From Diphasiastrum complanatum (Eukaryota; Streptophyta; Lycopodiopsida; Lycopodiales; Lycopodiaceae), in the NCBI GenBank assembly GCA_029204225.1, contig CM055103.1, positions 42,725,104 through 42,789,103 on the forward strand: a stretch of DNA of 64,000 nt. The letters run 5' to 3'. The position numbers and the translations under genes are program-made. This document shows, piece after piece, positions 44,296-53,899 of this stretch (position 1 is its first letter; each line of letters opens with the position of its first letter). Under the pieces are notes generated by a model. That model searched no databases and had not been told where the DNA came from. It saw only the letters and a list, made by a program, of their open reading frames with translations.

Positions 44296-45455
44296 TGGTT
44301 GGCTTCTATTTACAGTAAGTATTCCATTTTTGGTGATATTTGGATGTTTGATCAAGTTCTAGCATGATTTTGCATTGCTTTGTTGATCAAATCTTACTAA
44401 CCTTTGTTTTGTGAGTTGAACTTGTGGATCAAAAGCATATTTCAGGTCTATTGAAGATCAGAGGCTGAAAAGAAACTATTTTGGATCAGATCATAACACC
44501 TAATCATTTGTGATTGTGAGGCTTGTGCATATTCAATACTAACAATGTTCTTTTCAATCCTATTGTTGACAATCTCCATTCTTGGATGAACACTCTCCTT
44601 AAGTGGATGAAACTTCTCCTTAAGTGGATGACAAATGCTCTTTTGAGTGAGTTGTAATTCTCCTAAAGGCTGAGCAAAGCTCCCATTTGGATGAAAGATC
44701 CCCTTTTTTGGGTGAACATATTGTAAGCTCCATTGTGAAGAGCATATTGTAAAGATTGTCATCAATTTTGGCATAAATTTTGGTGTACTTTGTTGAGCAT
44801 GTAAGTAACTCTCCTTATGTAATTTGATTGGAGCATTTGCTGGAAGGTGTTAACCATTATGCAAGTGTGTTTTCAGGTTCTTAACAGGTTGAGGAACATT
44901 CTCATGTGAAGTGATCTTAGATCTACATCTAAACACCAAGATTTGACAAGATAGTGAAGCTAGTCTTGTGATTCACTAAGTGTGCTCATTCATTCACCTC
45001 TAAATCTTGTATTTATCACTTGCTGGAGTTTATAAACTTTTAGAAGTGTGGTTTACATGTGGTTTTACAGGTTGAATCAATATCTTAGTGTGTTGATCAT
45101 ATGTTGATCAAGTTTGTTCATTACTAGGTAATCTTGGCATCCTAGTTTTGGGTATTTTCCAAGAATGCAAGTAACTCTTCACACCATAACTTGATTTGGT
45201 CACTTGCTGGAAAGTTTGAGAGCTTAAGCAAGAGTGTGTTCAGGTTGGTTTGATTTTGTAATCCATTATTAGTGTGTGCAAAGTGTTGCATGTGTTTCAA
45301 TCTTCCTTTCTATGCTTGGAAACCATCTAGGTTCAAGATAGAAGTGTTTTAGGGTCCTAAATCTTCATAGATCTCTTTATCTATCATTTGTTGAGAGAAA
45401 AGTGAGTGCTAAGTGCTTTAGGACAAAACCTAAAAGTTGAAGAAACATTAGAATC
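44296..45455 (+). other. Long untranslated leader of the young copia element
   Basis: About 1.16 kb without a long frame. Three imperfect blocks of about 75 bp recur at roughly 180-bp intervals (near 44815, 45000 and 45180), each with (T/A)TTGCTGGA...AAGTGTG.TT..CAGGTT. A cluster of CTCCTTAAGTGGATG-type repeats lies at 44580-44650. Such long leaders often hold packaging and translation-control signals. Confidence 0.75.
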
Positions 45456-48400
45456 ATGGCTTCCAATGGTGGGATCATGCTAGAGTCTAGTGAAAGGTTG
45501 AGTTCATCAAACTACTCTACTTGGAAAGTGAGGATGGAGTCCTTACTTGAGTTGAATGAACTCATGGACATAGTTGCAGAAATTGAAGAGAGACCTCTCA
45601 CACTTCAAGAGCAACAAAGGTTTGATAAGAAGGCCAAAAGGGCTCTTCATATCATTAAAATGAATGTTACAAATGAACTTCTCAAGGAAGTTGGAAAGTG
45701 TCAAAGTGCAAGTGAGGCATGGAATGCCTTAAAGAAGCTCTTTGAATCAAAGTCCACATCTAGGGTATTGACCCTAAGGAGACAAATATTTTCTAGTAGA
45801 CAAAGAGAGGGTGAAAGTGCTCATGCATTTATCTTGAGAGTTAAGTCCCTAAGTGATGATTTAGCATGCATTGATGAGAACATAAAAGATGGTGAAATAG
45901 TCCAAGTTATGTTGAATGGTTTGCTAAATGAACATGCTAACCTTGTGCAAAGTTTTGCCATTCAAAGAGTCTTGCCAAGTGTGGTTGACTTGCAAGAAAT
46001 CTTATTGGCTGAAGAACATAGGTTGCAATCAAAGCTTGATGGTGCATCCTTGCAAGGTGGAGGTGAAGAGGCTTTCTTCACAAAAGGCAAATTCAAGGGC
46101 AAAGGTAAAGGCAAAGGGAAATGGTCCAAAGGTGGTAACTTTGATCATGATGATCACTCTTCCTCTTCCTCTTCTACTAAGAACAATAAGTCAAAGTTCA
46201 AGTGCTTTTATTGTGGGATAAAAGGTCATTTTGCAAATGAATGTTATAAGAAGAAAAGAGAGCAAGGAGAGAGGCAAGGAAATCTTACAATAGATGAGGA
46301 AGAACATAACACATGTGAATCACTTGTTATGACTTCAAGTTTGTTAGCCAACATAGATGATAATGATCCTTGGTGGATTGATAGTGGAGCCTCATCTCAC
46401 ATGACAAGACATAAGGAATACTTTACATCCTTATTGTCTTATGAGGGAGAAGGTAACATCATCTACACTGCAAATGATGGTCAATGTGACATCAAAGGCA
46501 TAGGCACTATTCCTATTTCCCTTTCAACAAATAGGAAAGCAAATCTTGAAAATGTTTTGTACATTCCTTCAATCACTAAGAATTTGCTTAGTGTAAGTCA
46601 AATGATTGACAAAGGACTTGATGTGGAGTTCATTGGAGATGCATGTTTGATAAGTAAATGTGGATCCTTGATTGCTCAAGGTAGGAGGCATGGTAAACTT
46701 TTCAAGCTTGATGCATGTGTGATCTCTAATCATGAAGGATGTATGGCTAGGGAGCAATTGACAAACCAAGAAGTTTGGCACAAGAGGTTGGGCCATCCCA
46801 ACTTCAAATCTTTGGAGGTAATGGCAAAGAAAGAGCTTGTTCTTGGTCTCCCTAAAAGTCTTGTTGCAAACAATAGTGTTTGTGAACATTGTGCCTTGTC
46901 CAAATCTCATAGACTTGCTTATTCTAGATCTACTTCTAGATCTAAAGAAGCTTTTCAACTTGTGCATTCTGATATTCATTCTTCTAGTACAACTAGCAAT
47001 GGTGGGGCAAAGATGTATGCAACTTTCATTGATGACTTTAGTAGGTATACTTGGATCTATCTTCTTAAAAGTAAGGATGAAGTGTTTGCTGCATTTGTCA
47101 AGTTCAAGAATGAAATGGAAAACCAATTCAATACAAAGATCAAATGCTTAAGATCTGATAATGGAGGGGAATACACCTCAAATAGGTTCAAAGACTTTTG
47201 TATAGCACATGGGATTAAGAGGGAGATGTCTAGTCCTAGGACTCCACAACAGAATGGAGTGGCCGAGAGGAAGAATAGAACCCTTTGTGAATGTGCCAAG
47301 GCAATGAGACTACATGCTAATCTTGCTAAGTCTTTTTTGGGGGAAGCTTTAGCATGTGCTAACTATCTATGTAATAGATGGACAAGTGCTTCCTTGGATG
47401 GTAAAACTCCTCATGAGGTTCTTTATGGTAGAAGGCCGAGTGTCAAGCATTGTAGGATCTTTGGATGTACATGTTTTGTCAATATCACACTTGATGATAG
47501 AACTAAAGAAGATCCTTCATCAAAGAAGGGTGTGTTTGTTGGCTATAGTGAAGTAAGCAAGGCTTACAAAGTGTACATTCCTTCTACAAAGAAAGTTGTC
47601 ATAAGTAGGGATGTCATCTTTCATGAAGAGAATGTTTCCAATGTTGTTGATGTTGATGTTGATGTGCCTACTAATCATCATGATGTGCAAGATGTCTTGG
47701 ATGAAGATGGAGATGCCACTCCAAAGCAAACTTCAAGGAAGACTCAAAGGCAAAGGGCTAAGCCATCAAGGCTAACCTATGATGAAAAAGGAAAGCAAGT
47801 GGTGGACAACTCTAACTTTGCTTTTCTTACCTCTTTTGATGAACCAACTTGTGTAGGTGAAGCAATTCAAAAGAAGGAATGGATCCAAGCCATGGATCAT
47901 GAGCATCAAGCACTCATCAAAAGCAACACATGGAGGTTGGTAAAGCTTCCAAAGGACAAGAAGGCAATTGGTTGTAAGTGGATCTTCAAGATCAAGACAA
48001 ATCAAGATGGATCAATCAACAAGTACAAGGCAAGGTTGGTGGCAAAGGGGTATGCTCAAGAATATGGTATTGACTATGATGAGACCTTTGCACCCGTGAC
48101 AAAGATGGTAACTATTCGAATCCTAATCTCTCTTGCAACTCTTTATGATTGGGATATGTGGCAAATGGATGTTACTAATGCCTTCTTGAATGGTGATCTT
48201 GAAGAAGATATTTACATGGAGCAACCCGAGGGCTATGTTTCACATGATGAGCCTAATCATGTGTGCTATCTCCAAAAGAGTTTGTATGGGCTAAAGCAAG
48301 CACCAAGGAGTTGGTATGCTAAGCTCAATTCCTTCTTACTTTCTCAAAACTTTGTTATGAGTGAGTATGATCATTCTCTCTACTTTAGATTGAATGAAAA

Positions 48401-49409
48401 TGATATCACTTTACTTTTGATCTATGTTGATGACATTATCTTAAGTGGTGGTAACAATCTAGATATAGATGAAATCAAGATGACACTCAAAAGAGAGTTT
48501 GAAATTCAAGATCTTGGTAAACTTCATTATATCTTAGGAATAGAGATTATTAGAACTTCTAAATCTACATTCATATGTCAAGAAAAGTATGTTAACTCTA
48601 TTCTAAAAAGGTTTCATATGGAAGATTGTAAAGTTGTTTCTACTCCTATGGAATCAAATGTAAAGCTAACTACAAGAAGTAATGAAAGATCCTTCAAGGA
48701 CATTACTCTCTATAGAAAGCTAATAGGATCTCTTATATGGTTAACCATCACAAGACCTGATCTAAGCTTTGTGGTTGGTAAACTAAGTCAATTTATGCAA
48801 GATCCTAGTGAGGCTCATTGGAAGCTAGGAAAGAGAGTACTTAGATACATCTCGGGATCTAGAGATTTTGGCATCTTGTATGGAGGTACTACACCTAACC
48901 TTTGTGGATTTTCAGATTCAGATTTTGCAGGTGATCAAATGGATAGGAAGTCAACAAGTGCCTTTGCAATCTATCTTGGAGATGGAGTGGTCTCATGGCT
49001 ATCAAAGAAGCAACCAACTATCTCTCTATCTTCCACCGAAGCCGAGTACAAGGCATTAACAACATGCACCAAGGAGATTCTTTGGATCAAGAGGATGTTA
49101 TTGGATCTTCACTTGCTGGAACCAGAGAAGAATCCAATCATACTTTGTGATAACCTTTCAGCCCAAAGCTTGGCAAGCAATCCTGTTTTTCATGCAAGGA
49201 GCAAGCACATTGAGATTGCTCACCATTTTGTGAGAGATCAAGTCATTGCCAAAGAGGTGGAGCTTCAACATGTCTCTTCAAAGGAGTGTGTGGCTGATAT
49301 CTTCACCAAACCATTGGGAAAGGACCTATATTTAATGCATAGATCTAATCTTGGAATGTGCTCAAAGACTATGTTGAAACTAGCATCCAATGTTGAAGAG
49401 GGAGTGTGA
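45456..49409 (+). CDS. Copia gag-pol polyprotein, intact (1317 aa)
   Basis: A single frame from ATG 45456 to TGA 49407-49409, the stop lying in the first bases of the 3' LTR. Domains in order: UBN2-type gag (residues about 10-200), a Gly/Lys-rich basic stretch, CCHC knuckle CFYCGIKGHFANEC (about 249-262), aspartic protease WWIDSGASSHMT (about 306-317), pre-integrase HKRLGHPN...CEHC (about 440-485), integrase with Asp in LVHSDIHSS (about 504), Asp in LRSDNGGEY (about 567) and Glu in NGVAERKNRT (about 603), RT from about 830 (RLVAKGYAQEYGIDYDETFAP, LLLIYVDDIILSG at about 985), and RNase H about 1150-1290 (DSDFAGDQMDRKSTS, SSTEAEYKAL, CDNLSAQSLA). Gag and pol are in one frame with no shift signal, as is common in plant copia. 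All active-site residues are present. Confidence 0.97.
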   Translation: MASNGGIMLESSERLSSSNYSTWKVRMESLLELNELMDIVAEIEERPLTLQEQQRFDKKAKRALHIIKMNVTNELLKEVGKCQSASEAWNALKKLFESKSTSRVLTLRRQIFSSRQREGESAHAFILRVKSLSDDLACIDENIKDGEIVQVMLNGLLNEHANLVQSFAIQRVLPSVVDLQEILLAEEHRLQSKLDGASLQGGGEEAFFTKGKFKGKGKGKGKWSKGGNFDHDDHSSSSSSTKNNKSKFKCFYCGIKGHFANECYKKKREQGERQGNLTIDEEEHNTCESLVMTSSLLANIDDNDPWWIDSGASSHMTRHKEYFTSLLSYEGEGNIIYTANDGQCDIKGIGTIPISLSTNRKANLENVLYIPSITKNLLSVSQMIDKGLDVEFIGDACLISKCGSLIAQGRRHGKLFKLDACVISNHEGCMAREQLTNQEVWHKRLGHPNFKSLEVMAKKELVLGLPKSLVANNSVCEHCALSKSHRLAYSRSTSRSKEAFQLVHSDIHSSSTTSNGGAKMYATFIDDFSRYTWIYLLKSKDEVFAAFVKFKNEMENQFNTKIKCLRSDNGGEYTSNRFKDFCIAHGIKREMSSPRTPQQNGVAERKNRTLCECAKAMRLHANLAKSFLGEALACANYLCNRWTSASLDGKTPHEVLYGRRPSVKHCRIFGCTCFVNITLDDRTKEDPSSKKGVFVGYSEVSKAYKVYIPSTKKVVISRDVIFHEENVSNVVDVDVDVPTNHHDVQDVLDEDGDATPKQTSRKTQRQRAKPSRLTYDEKGKQVVDNSNFAFLTSFDEPTCVGEAIQKKEWIQAMDHEHQALIKSNTWRLVKLPKDKKAIGCKWIFKIKTNQDGSINKYKARLVAKGYAQEYGIDYDETFAPVTKMVTIRILISLATLYDWDMWQMDVTNAFLNGDLEEDIYMEQPEGYVSHDEPNHVCYLQKSLYGLKQAPRSWYAKLNSFLLSQNFVMSEYDHSLYFRLNENDITLLLIYVDDIILSGGNNLDIDEIKMTLKREFEIQDLGKLHYILGIEIIRTSKSTFICQEKYVNSILKRFHMEDCKVVSTPMESNVKLTTRSNERSFKDITLYRKLIGSLIWLTITRPDLSFVVGKLSQFMQDPSEAHWKLGKRVLRYISGSRDFGILYGGTTPNLCGFSDSDFAGDQMDRKSTSAFAIYLGDGVVSWLSKKQPTISLSSTEAEYKALTTCTKEILWIKRMLLDLHLLEPEKNPIILCDNLSAQSLASNPVFHARSKHIEIAHHFVRDQVIAKEVELQHVSSKECVADIFTKPLGKDLYLMHRSNLGMCSKTMLKLASNVEEGV
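49395..49404 (+). promoter_or_regulatory. Polypurine tract of the young copia element
   Basis: GAAGAGGGAG directly before the 3' LTR start TGTGAAAATT. It lies inside the last codons of the polyprotein (VEEGV). Confidence 0.85.
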
Positions 49410-50059
49410 AAATTGTCAACATTTCCTAGCTAGTTTGAGGCCTAAATTGGCTAAAATTGTAAATAGTTTTGGTTCTGGAGTTTCACACGTGTGAACCAGG
49501 CCACAATGTTTTTATTTACTGTATTTTTTCAGTATGATGAAGTGTCAAACTTCATACCCTTCAAAATGAGACCATTTTGATGTATTTTGGTCATATAAGC
49601 CATTTTTAGCTATTTTTCCTATATAGGGAATATCTAGGGTCAAGTACCTTCTAGAGAGAGGAGAGAGAGTCATCTTCCTCATCCATAAATAGTAGGGAAG
49701 TCATGGAGAACAGGTTGGAGAAACCTTTTGTATGCTTCATTGAGATCAATAGATCATTGTCATTGTTTCTTCCTCCATTGAGAGCATTGTTGTGTGTAAT
49801 GTCTTCAAGCTATTGTGTATGATCTTAGGTGCTTTCCAAAAGTGATAGGCTGATGTATTATGGACTGTATAATGCTATTTTGGGCCGCACTTGATGTTTA
49901 TGGAAGTTTCCATTTGTGATAAATGCTTTTTGATCAAGTTCTTTGCATTCTAGGTAGCATAGAATGTGTTGCCAATTCCTAGCTTATGTAGTTTGGAGTG
50001 CAAGCATTCAAGCCAATGATCTTGGAGTTTAGATCCACTTAGGATCTGTATTTTTCACA
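49405..50059 (+). repeat. 3' LTR of the young copia element
   Basis: 655 bp, identical to the 5' LTR except for three substitutions (a T/C near position 16, a G/A near 300, a T/A near 390). It ends TTTTTCACA, followed by TSD GGCTA. Confidence 0.96.
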
Positions 50060-50345
50060 GGCTAGTCTTGGATCTCTTTAAGTCTTGGATCCTCTAAAAG
50101 ATTGGATATAGAAAATGTCCTCTATGTTTCTAATCTTACTAGGAGCTTGCTTGGTGTTGGGCAACTAGTGGATAGTGGTTTAGATGTTCATTTTAAGGAA
50201 GGTGTTTGCTCTATTATGATACTTGCATTGTAAATGGATTTAAGCAAAGGAGGCTATTCTCAAAGGCTCGCAAGCAACCATTTGCTAACTCTTCTACTAG
50301 ATCTTCTAAGTCATTAGATCTCATTCATAGTAGATTTGAAACTAC
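50060..50345 (+). pseudogene. Older copia fragment, part 2: protease
   Basis: Resumes the protease interrupted at 43628: RLDIENVLYVSNLTRSLLGV then QLVDSGLDVHFKEGVCSIM, equivalent to NLENVLYIPSITKNLLSV... in the intact copia. A nonsense codon follows and the homology fades near 50300. Confirms that parts 1 and 2 were one sequence before the insertion. Confidence 0.82.
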
Positions 50346-50960
50346 TTGAGTCTAATTCCTTGATCAGCCATGTCGAGTGATCAGCATCAAAACCACATGT
50401 TAGGCATCAAATTTGAACTATTCCAAGTGATAGGTACCAAATTCAAGCTATTTCAATGTCTTGAAGTCACTATTCTATTGGTTTCGTCACTCAATAGACA
50501 ATTTCGAGTGATAAAGGCCAAAAATACAATTATCTTTAATGGTAGATAGCAAATTTGAGCTATCTGATGTGATAGGGATCAAATGTCAACAATAATTGGT
50601 GCAACAAAATATACTAGATTTGAAACTAGTTGATTCTAATAACTTGATGAGCCATGTTGGGTGATAAGAAAAAAAATTACACATTGGGCAACAAATTTTG
50701 GCATTTTCAAACGATAGGCAACAAATTTAATCTATTTGGATGAAATCCTTCAAAGTAGATCACTCTATGAGGAGCCTCAGGTGAGAAGTGCCGAAATGAG
50801 ACTTTTTACATTGATAGACATCAAGCTGTTTGAGCTATCTCATGTGATGCTGGTTAATTATGATTAGTCAATGGGCTATGTCAAGCGATAGGGACCAAAA
50901 TAGAGTTGTTTCACATGTAAGTATCAAATTCAAGTTACTTGATTTTTTCAAACTCGAGAT
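50335..50960. repeat. Internal direct repeats of the CACTA element, copies 2 and 3
   Basis: Two successive blocks, 50335-50610 and 50620-50960, share GAAACTA(C/G)TTGA(G/T)TCTAAT, then GAGCCATGT(T/C)G(A/G)GTGAT and CAAATTTGAGCTAT-like phrases, and both resemble 42930-43330. Each block is itself made of 40-60 bp subunits. Confidence 0.65.
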
Positions 50961-51289
50961 TTTGAAGGTTTTGATGATTTTTTAAAAATGACAAATATGT
51001 ATTAATTACTGCTTAGTTTTCTAAAAAGTTATAAGAAATCACACTTCTATTTCATAGTTTGCTTGAATCTGCTTCTTTTCTTCATGAATTAGAAAATGCC
51101 ATATTCGTTCAAGCAACTTGACATTGGTAAGGTATCTAAATGTTTTAGTGGTAAAGACATTTGTGGATCTTGTTAAATTTGTGTGTACATATCAATTTTA
51201 GCTATATATTTTGACAAGTGTATTTTGTCAATATTATTAACATTCTTGTTAAAAAATTGCAAATAAAATTTAATCGTTCATTAGGGAAT

Positions 51290-52021
51290 ATGTCTTCTAC
51301 TGAGGAAATGTCTCGAAACAGGTATATTTATTAAATGTATAGTAGATATTATGTACTTAACATTTGGATTTGCAGCATTGTGTGTTGAATATAATTTTTT
51401 TGTTTTTTTTCTACGATTGTTTAAAGCACGACGCCTCCACAAGATAGCAAAAAGTTAAAGAAGATGCAATATTATCACAAAATGAAAGCACAAAAAAGAG
51501 CACAAATGCTTGAGCAAAGACTTAGTGGAATATCATCGTCATCAAGTTCTAGTGCCCAGCCTCGACCTATATCGTAGGTACTATACAATTATTTGTTTAA
51601 AACTTAGGACTGTATTTATACACAGATAAATTAGCTTGTAACATTAAGCTAATCATTTTTGTGATTGTAAAATGAAATTAGTATCAACAGAGGTACAATG
51701 AAAAGATATATTGCGAGTGCAAACAATGCAGAGGATTGAAAATTCGAGAAAGATGAATAGTGGCGCAACATCTGTGGAAGTTTGGAAAGCACATTGAGGA
51801 GCCCGATGTGGATTTGGAGGTACATTTTGACAATTTAGTACTGTTCTTATCATACACATATTTATAATTTTTTTGAAAAACATAAAACTAATGCTTGTGT
51901 AACGTTTCACTCTTGTAGAATAATACATTGATGTCAATGTCTTATAACACGTCGATTGACAATCTTATCAACAAGATAAGAAATATCGATTTTGGATCAT
52001 CTTTGGCATTAGACGAAGATC
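51290..52021 (+). pseudogene. CACTA gene, exons 1-4: N-terminus with Cys/His transposon-associated motif
   Basis: A consistent splice model gives exons 51290-51321, 51427-51573, 51693-51819 and 51919 onward, with GT/AG borders and matching phases throughout. The product starts MSSTEEMSRN and has a basic coiled segment (KKMQYYHKMKAQKRAQMLEQ) and a serine run. Then come CECKQCRGLKIRER, a TGA at 51754-51756 and AQHLWKFGKHIEEP, resembling the Cys/His transposase-associated domain common at the N-terminus of plant TNP2 proteins. An acidic stretch (LALDEDLVDDHNDV) follows. A one-base frame change occurs somewhere in 52020-52398 before the SET part. Confidence 0.65.
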
Positions 52022-53119
52022 TTGTTGATGATCATAATGATGTCACTAGTCACTACACATGGTGTAGAAGTTATGCATCTTTCCATTTCACACGTCACTC
52101 ACTCCACCACACCTCACATAGATCTTTCCATGGAATCTATTCATCCCATGATATCACCACACATAGATTCTATTCATCCCATGACACCTCACATGGATTC
52201 TATCCATCCCACAACACCTCACGCAAATGCTACTATGGATTCTATTCATTCCACGATGTCACCACACATCGATTCTATCTATCTCATGACACCTCACATC
52301 GATTCTATCCATCCCACGACACCTCACATCGATTCTATCAATCCCACATCACCTCACATACCTTGTGTAGAATCTCCTCTTCTTCCTATTCCATCTAGAT
52401 TTACTCCATTAAAAAAAAGAACACGAATTGGACACATTTTGACAAGATTTGAAAATGAACAACCAAATTTACGTACTGTTGACTTATCCAAGAATGTTTT
52501 AAATTCAATGACTGAGTCTCCCCTTCCTCCCTACCTAGAAGCATTAGTTAAGCCCTTTGATAGAAAGAAATATTCATGTTGGCCTGATAGAGTACCACTA
52601 CCATTATGTGGAACATCATTTTCATATTGGGGTCATATGTACATGATCAAGCCAAGTGAGCACTTTCCTAATGCGGGATTGGGTTCATTTTTTTTGACTA
52701 GCATTGATGTCCCCTTGAATAGTGTTGTCACATTAATGCCTTATACAGGACCTCAATATAATTGGGGTGATTGGCATGCTCTATGTCGTCACCAATGGAG
52801 AATGTAGGTTTATGGCTTGAATGCCAATGCTTGTTCATTGGAAAAGCGACGTGTGCAAGGAGAGAATGTTTCGAAATCACATCGTATGTACATTGATGGG
52901 TGTCCAGAAAAATATGGCAATATTGCTGCATATATAAATAGTTCCATTGGGCACCCTTCATTAACTAACTGTGATTTCGAGGAATGTACCAATGGAAAGA
53001 AAGAATATTTTTATAGGAACTCAAAAAGTACATACGTAATGGTATGTGCAATAAGGCCCATTAAATGTGGTGAAGAGCTATTCATCAAATATAGCTTCAA
53101 TCACCCTCTTCCAAGATGT
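52022..53119 (+). pseudogene. SET-domain (protein lysine methyltransferase) segment of the CACTA gene
   Basis: After the repeat and a proline-rich linker come the ordered SET signatures: NAGLGSFFLTSIDVPLNS then MPYTG (N-SET, GxG and YxG), DGCPEKYGNIAAYINSSIG (the GN-x-A-x-x-IN-x-S pseudoknot half), NCDFEE, and VMVCAIRPIKCGEELFIKY (AxxxIxxGEEL...Y, with the catalytic Tyr). These are the S-adenosylmethionine and lysine-binding elements of SET enzymes. One TAG at 52805-52807 interrupts an otherwise continuous frame. A donor at 53120 (GTACAA) and acceptor at 53361 join it in phase to an exon that continues towards the TNP2 part. No post-SET cysteines were seen. Activity of this copy is unlikely, but the domain assignment is strong by motif order. 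Family membership within SET is not determined. Confidence 0.8.
52105..52362 (+). repeat. 30-bp minisatellite encoding (S/T)PHIDSIHPT repeats
   Basis: About eight imperfect units of CCTCACATCGATTCTATCCA-type sequence (30 bp, 10 codons) in the coding exon between the acidic segment and the SET domain. Because the unit is a multiple of three, two frames stay open. The frame that joins the SET domain reads His-Ile-Asp-Ser-Ile-His-Pro. Confidence 0.9.
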
Positions 53120-53361
53120 GTACAAAAGGCTTTGAGCCAAACTCAAGCATGTATCTTGTGAATATCAAAATACATTTTATCTATTTAGTGAGACCAAGTT
53201 ATATTGAATGTGGATTAATTGTTTTTTCTATATTTCATATTGCATGCCTTAATTTAAGATATGTGTTTGATTTGCATGTCTTAATTTTAGTTTTAATTTT
53301 CATGAATGACAATCTTATATGTTAATTGATAAATATGTTAATTTGTTTCCCATGTTTGAAG

Positions 53362-53836
53362 GACTATGAATTGTCATCTAGCTCTAGTGACGATGACAAC
53401 AGTCACTCCATATCCAAAACAAGATTGGCATACGATGGGCCACACATAAATCAACTATCACATCGTGAGCGTATGAGAATGAGAGCCATGATGAAAATAG
53501 ATGAACAACAACGTGCCAAAGCAAATCAGCCTCGATCTTCTTCTTCTTCTTCTTCATAATCAAGATCAAGTGCTGAAAATGATTTTTGCATTCAAGATGA
53601 AGTTGAAATCATGAACAACTTGATAAATAATGTCTATGAGCATCATGATATGGAAGAACACATTGAACATGATAGCGAATCATTTATTAGTGCCGAGGAA
53701 ATTTTTTTTAGAGAAGAATCAAACACGCCATTATATCCTGGAGCAAAGACATCTCGTTTGGCCGCTTCATTTCTTATATTGAACCTCCAAGCAAAATATA
53801 AACGGAGTGATACAAGTGTTACATCCTTATTTGGGT
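53362..53836 (+). pseudogene. CACTA gene exon linking SET segment to TNP2 N-terminus
   Basis: Frame reads DYELSSSSSDDDNSHS, a basic helix (HRERMRMRAMMKIDEQQRAK) and a serine run. After one TAA (53557-53559) it continues in the same frame as ENDFCIQDEVEIMNN and an acidic stretch into PLYPGAKTSRLAASFLIL, the typical start of the TNP2 region. That a single stop separates them suggests one ancestral reading frame. It ends at donor 53837 (GG|GTAAAT), which joins in phase to the acceptor at 53899. Confidence 0.72.
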
Positions 53837-53899
53837 AAATAAGATTGAGATTTTTTCTTAAGAATTGAATAGATGTGTTGTTCAAGTCAAATGTTCTAG

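Larger units (their letters stand above)
43629..50059 (+). mobile_element. Complete, young Ty1/copia retrotransposon (6431 bp)
   Basis: LTRs of 655 bp at both ends (43629-44283, 49405-50059) differ at three positions (about 0.5%). TSD GGCTA flanks the element at 43624-43628 and 50060-50064. PBS TGGTATCAGAGC, PPT GAAGAGGGAG and an uninterrupted 1317-codon gag-pol frame are all present. All catalytic motifs are intact, so the element could be active or recently so. It inserted into an older copia fragment inside the CACTA transposon. Confidence 0.97.

Noticed and set aside
46569-47126. Minus-strand frame of 185 codons
   Set aside because: Shadow of the intact copia polyprotein on the other strand.
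52105-52362. Regular short repeats resembling a CRISPR array
   Set aside because: Units are contiguous 30-bp minisatellite copies without spacers, lie in a coding exon, and the DNA is plant nuclear.
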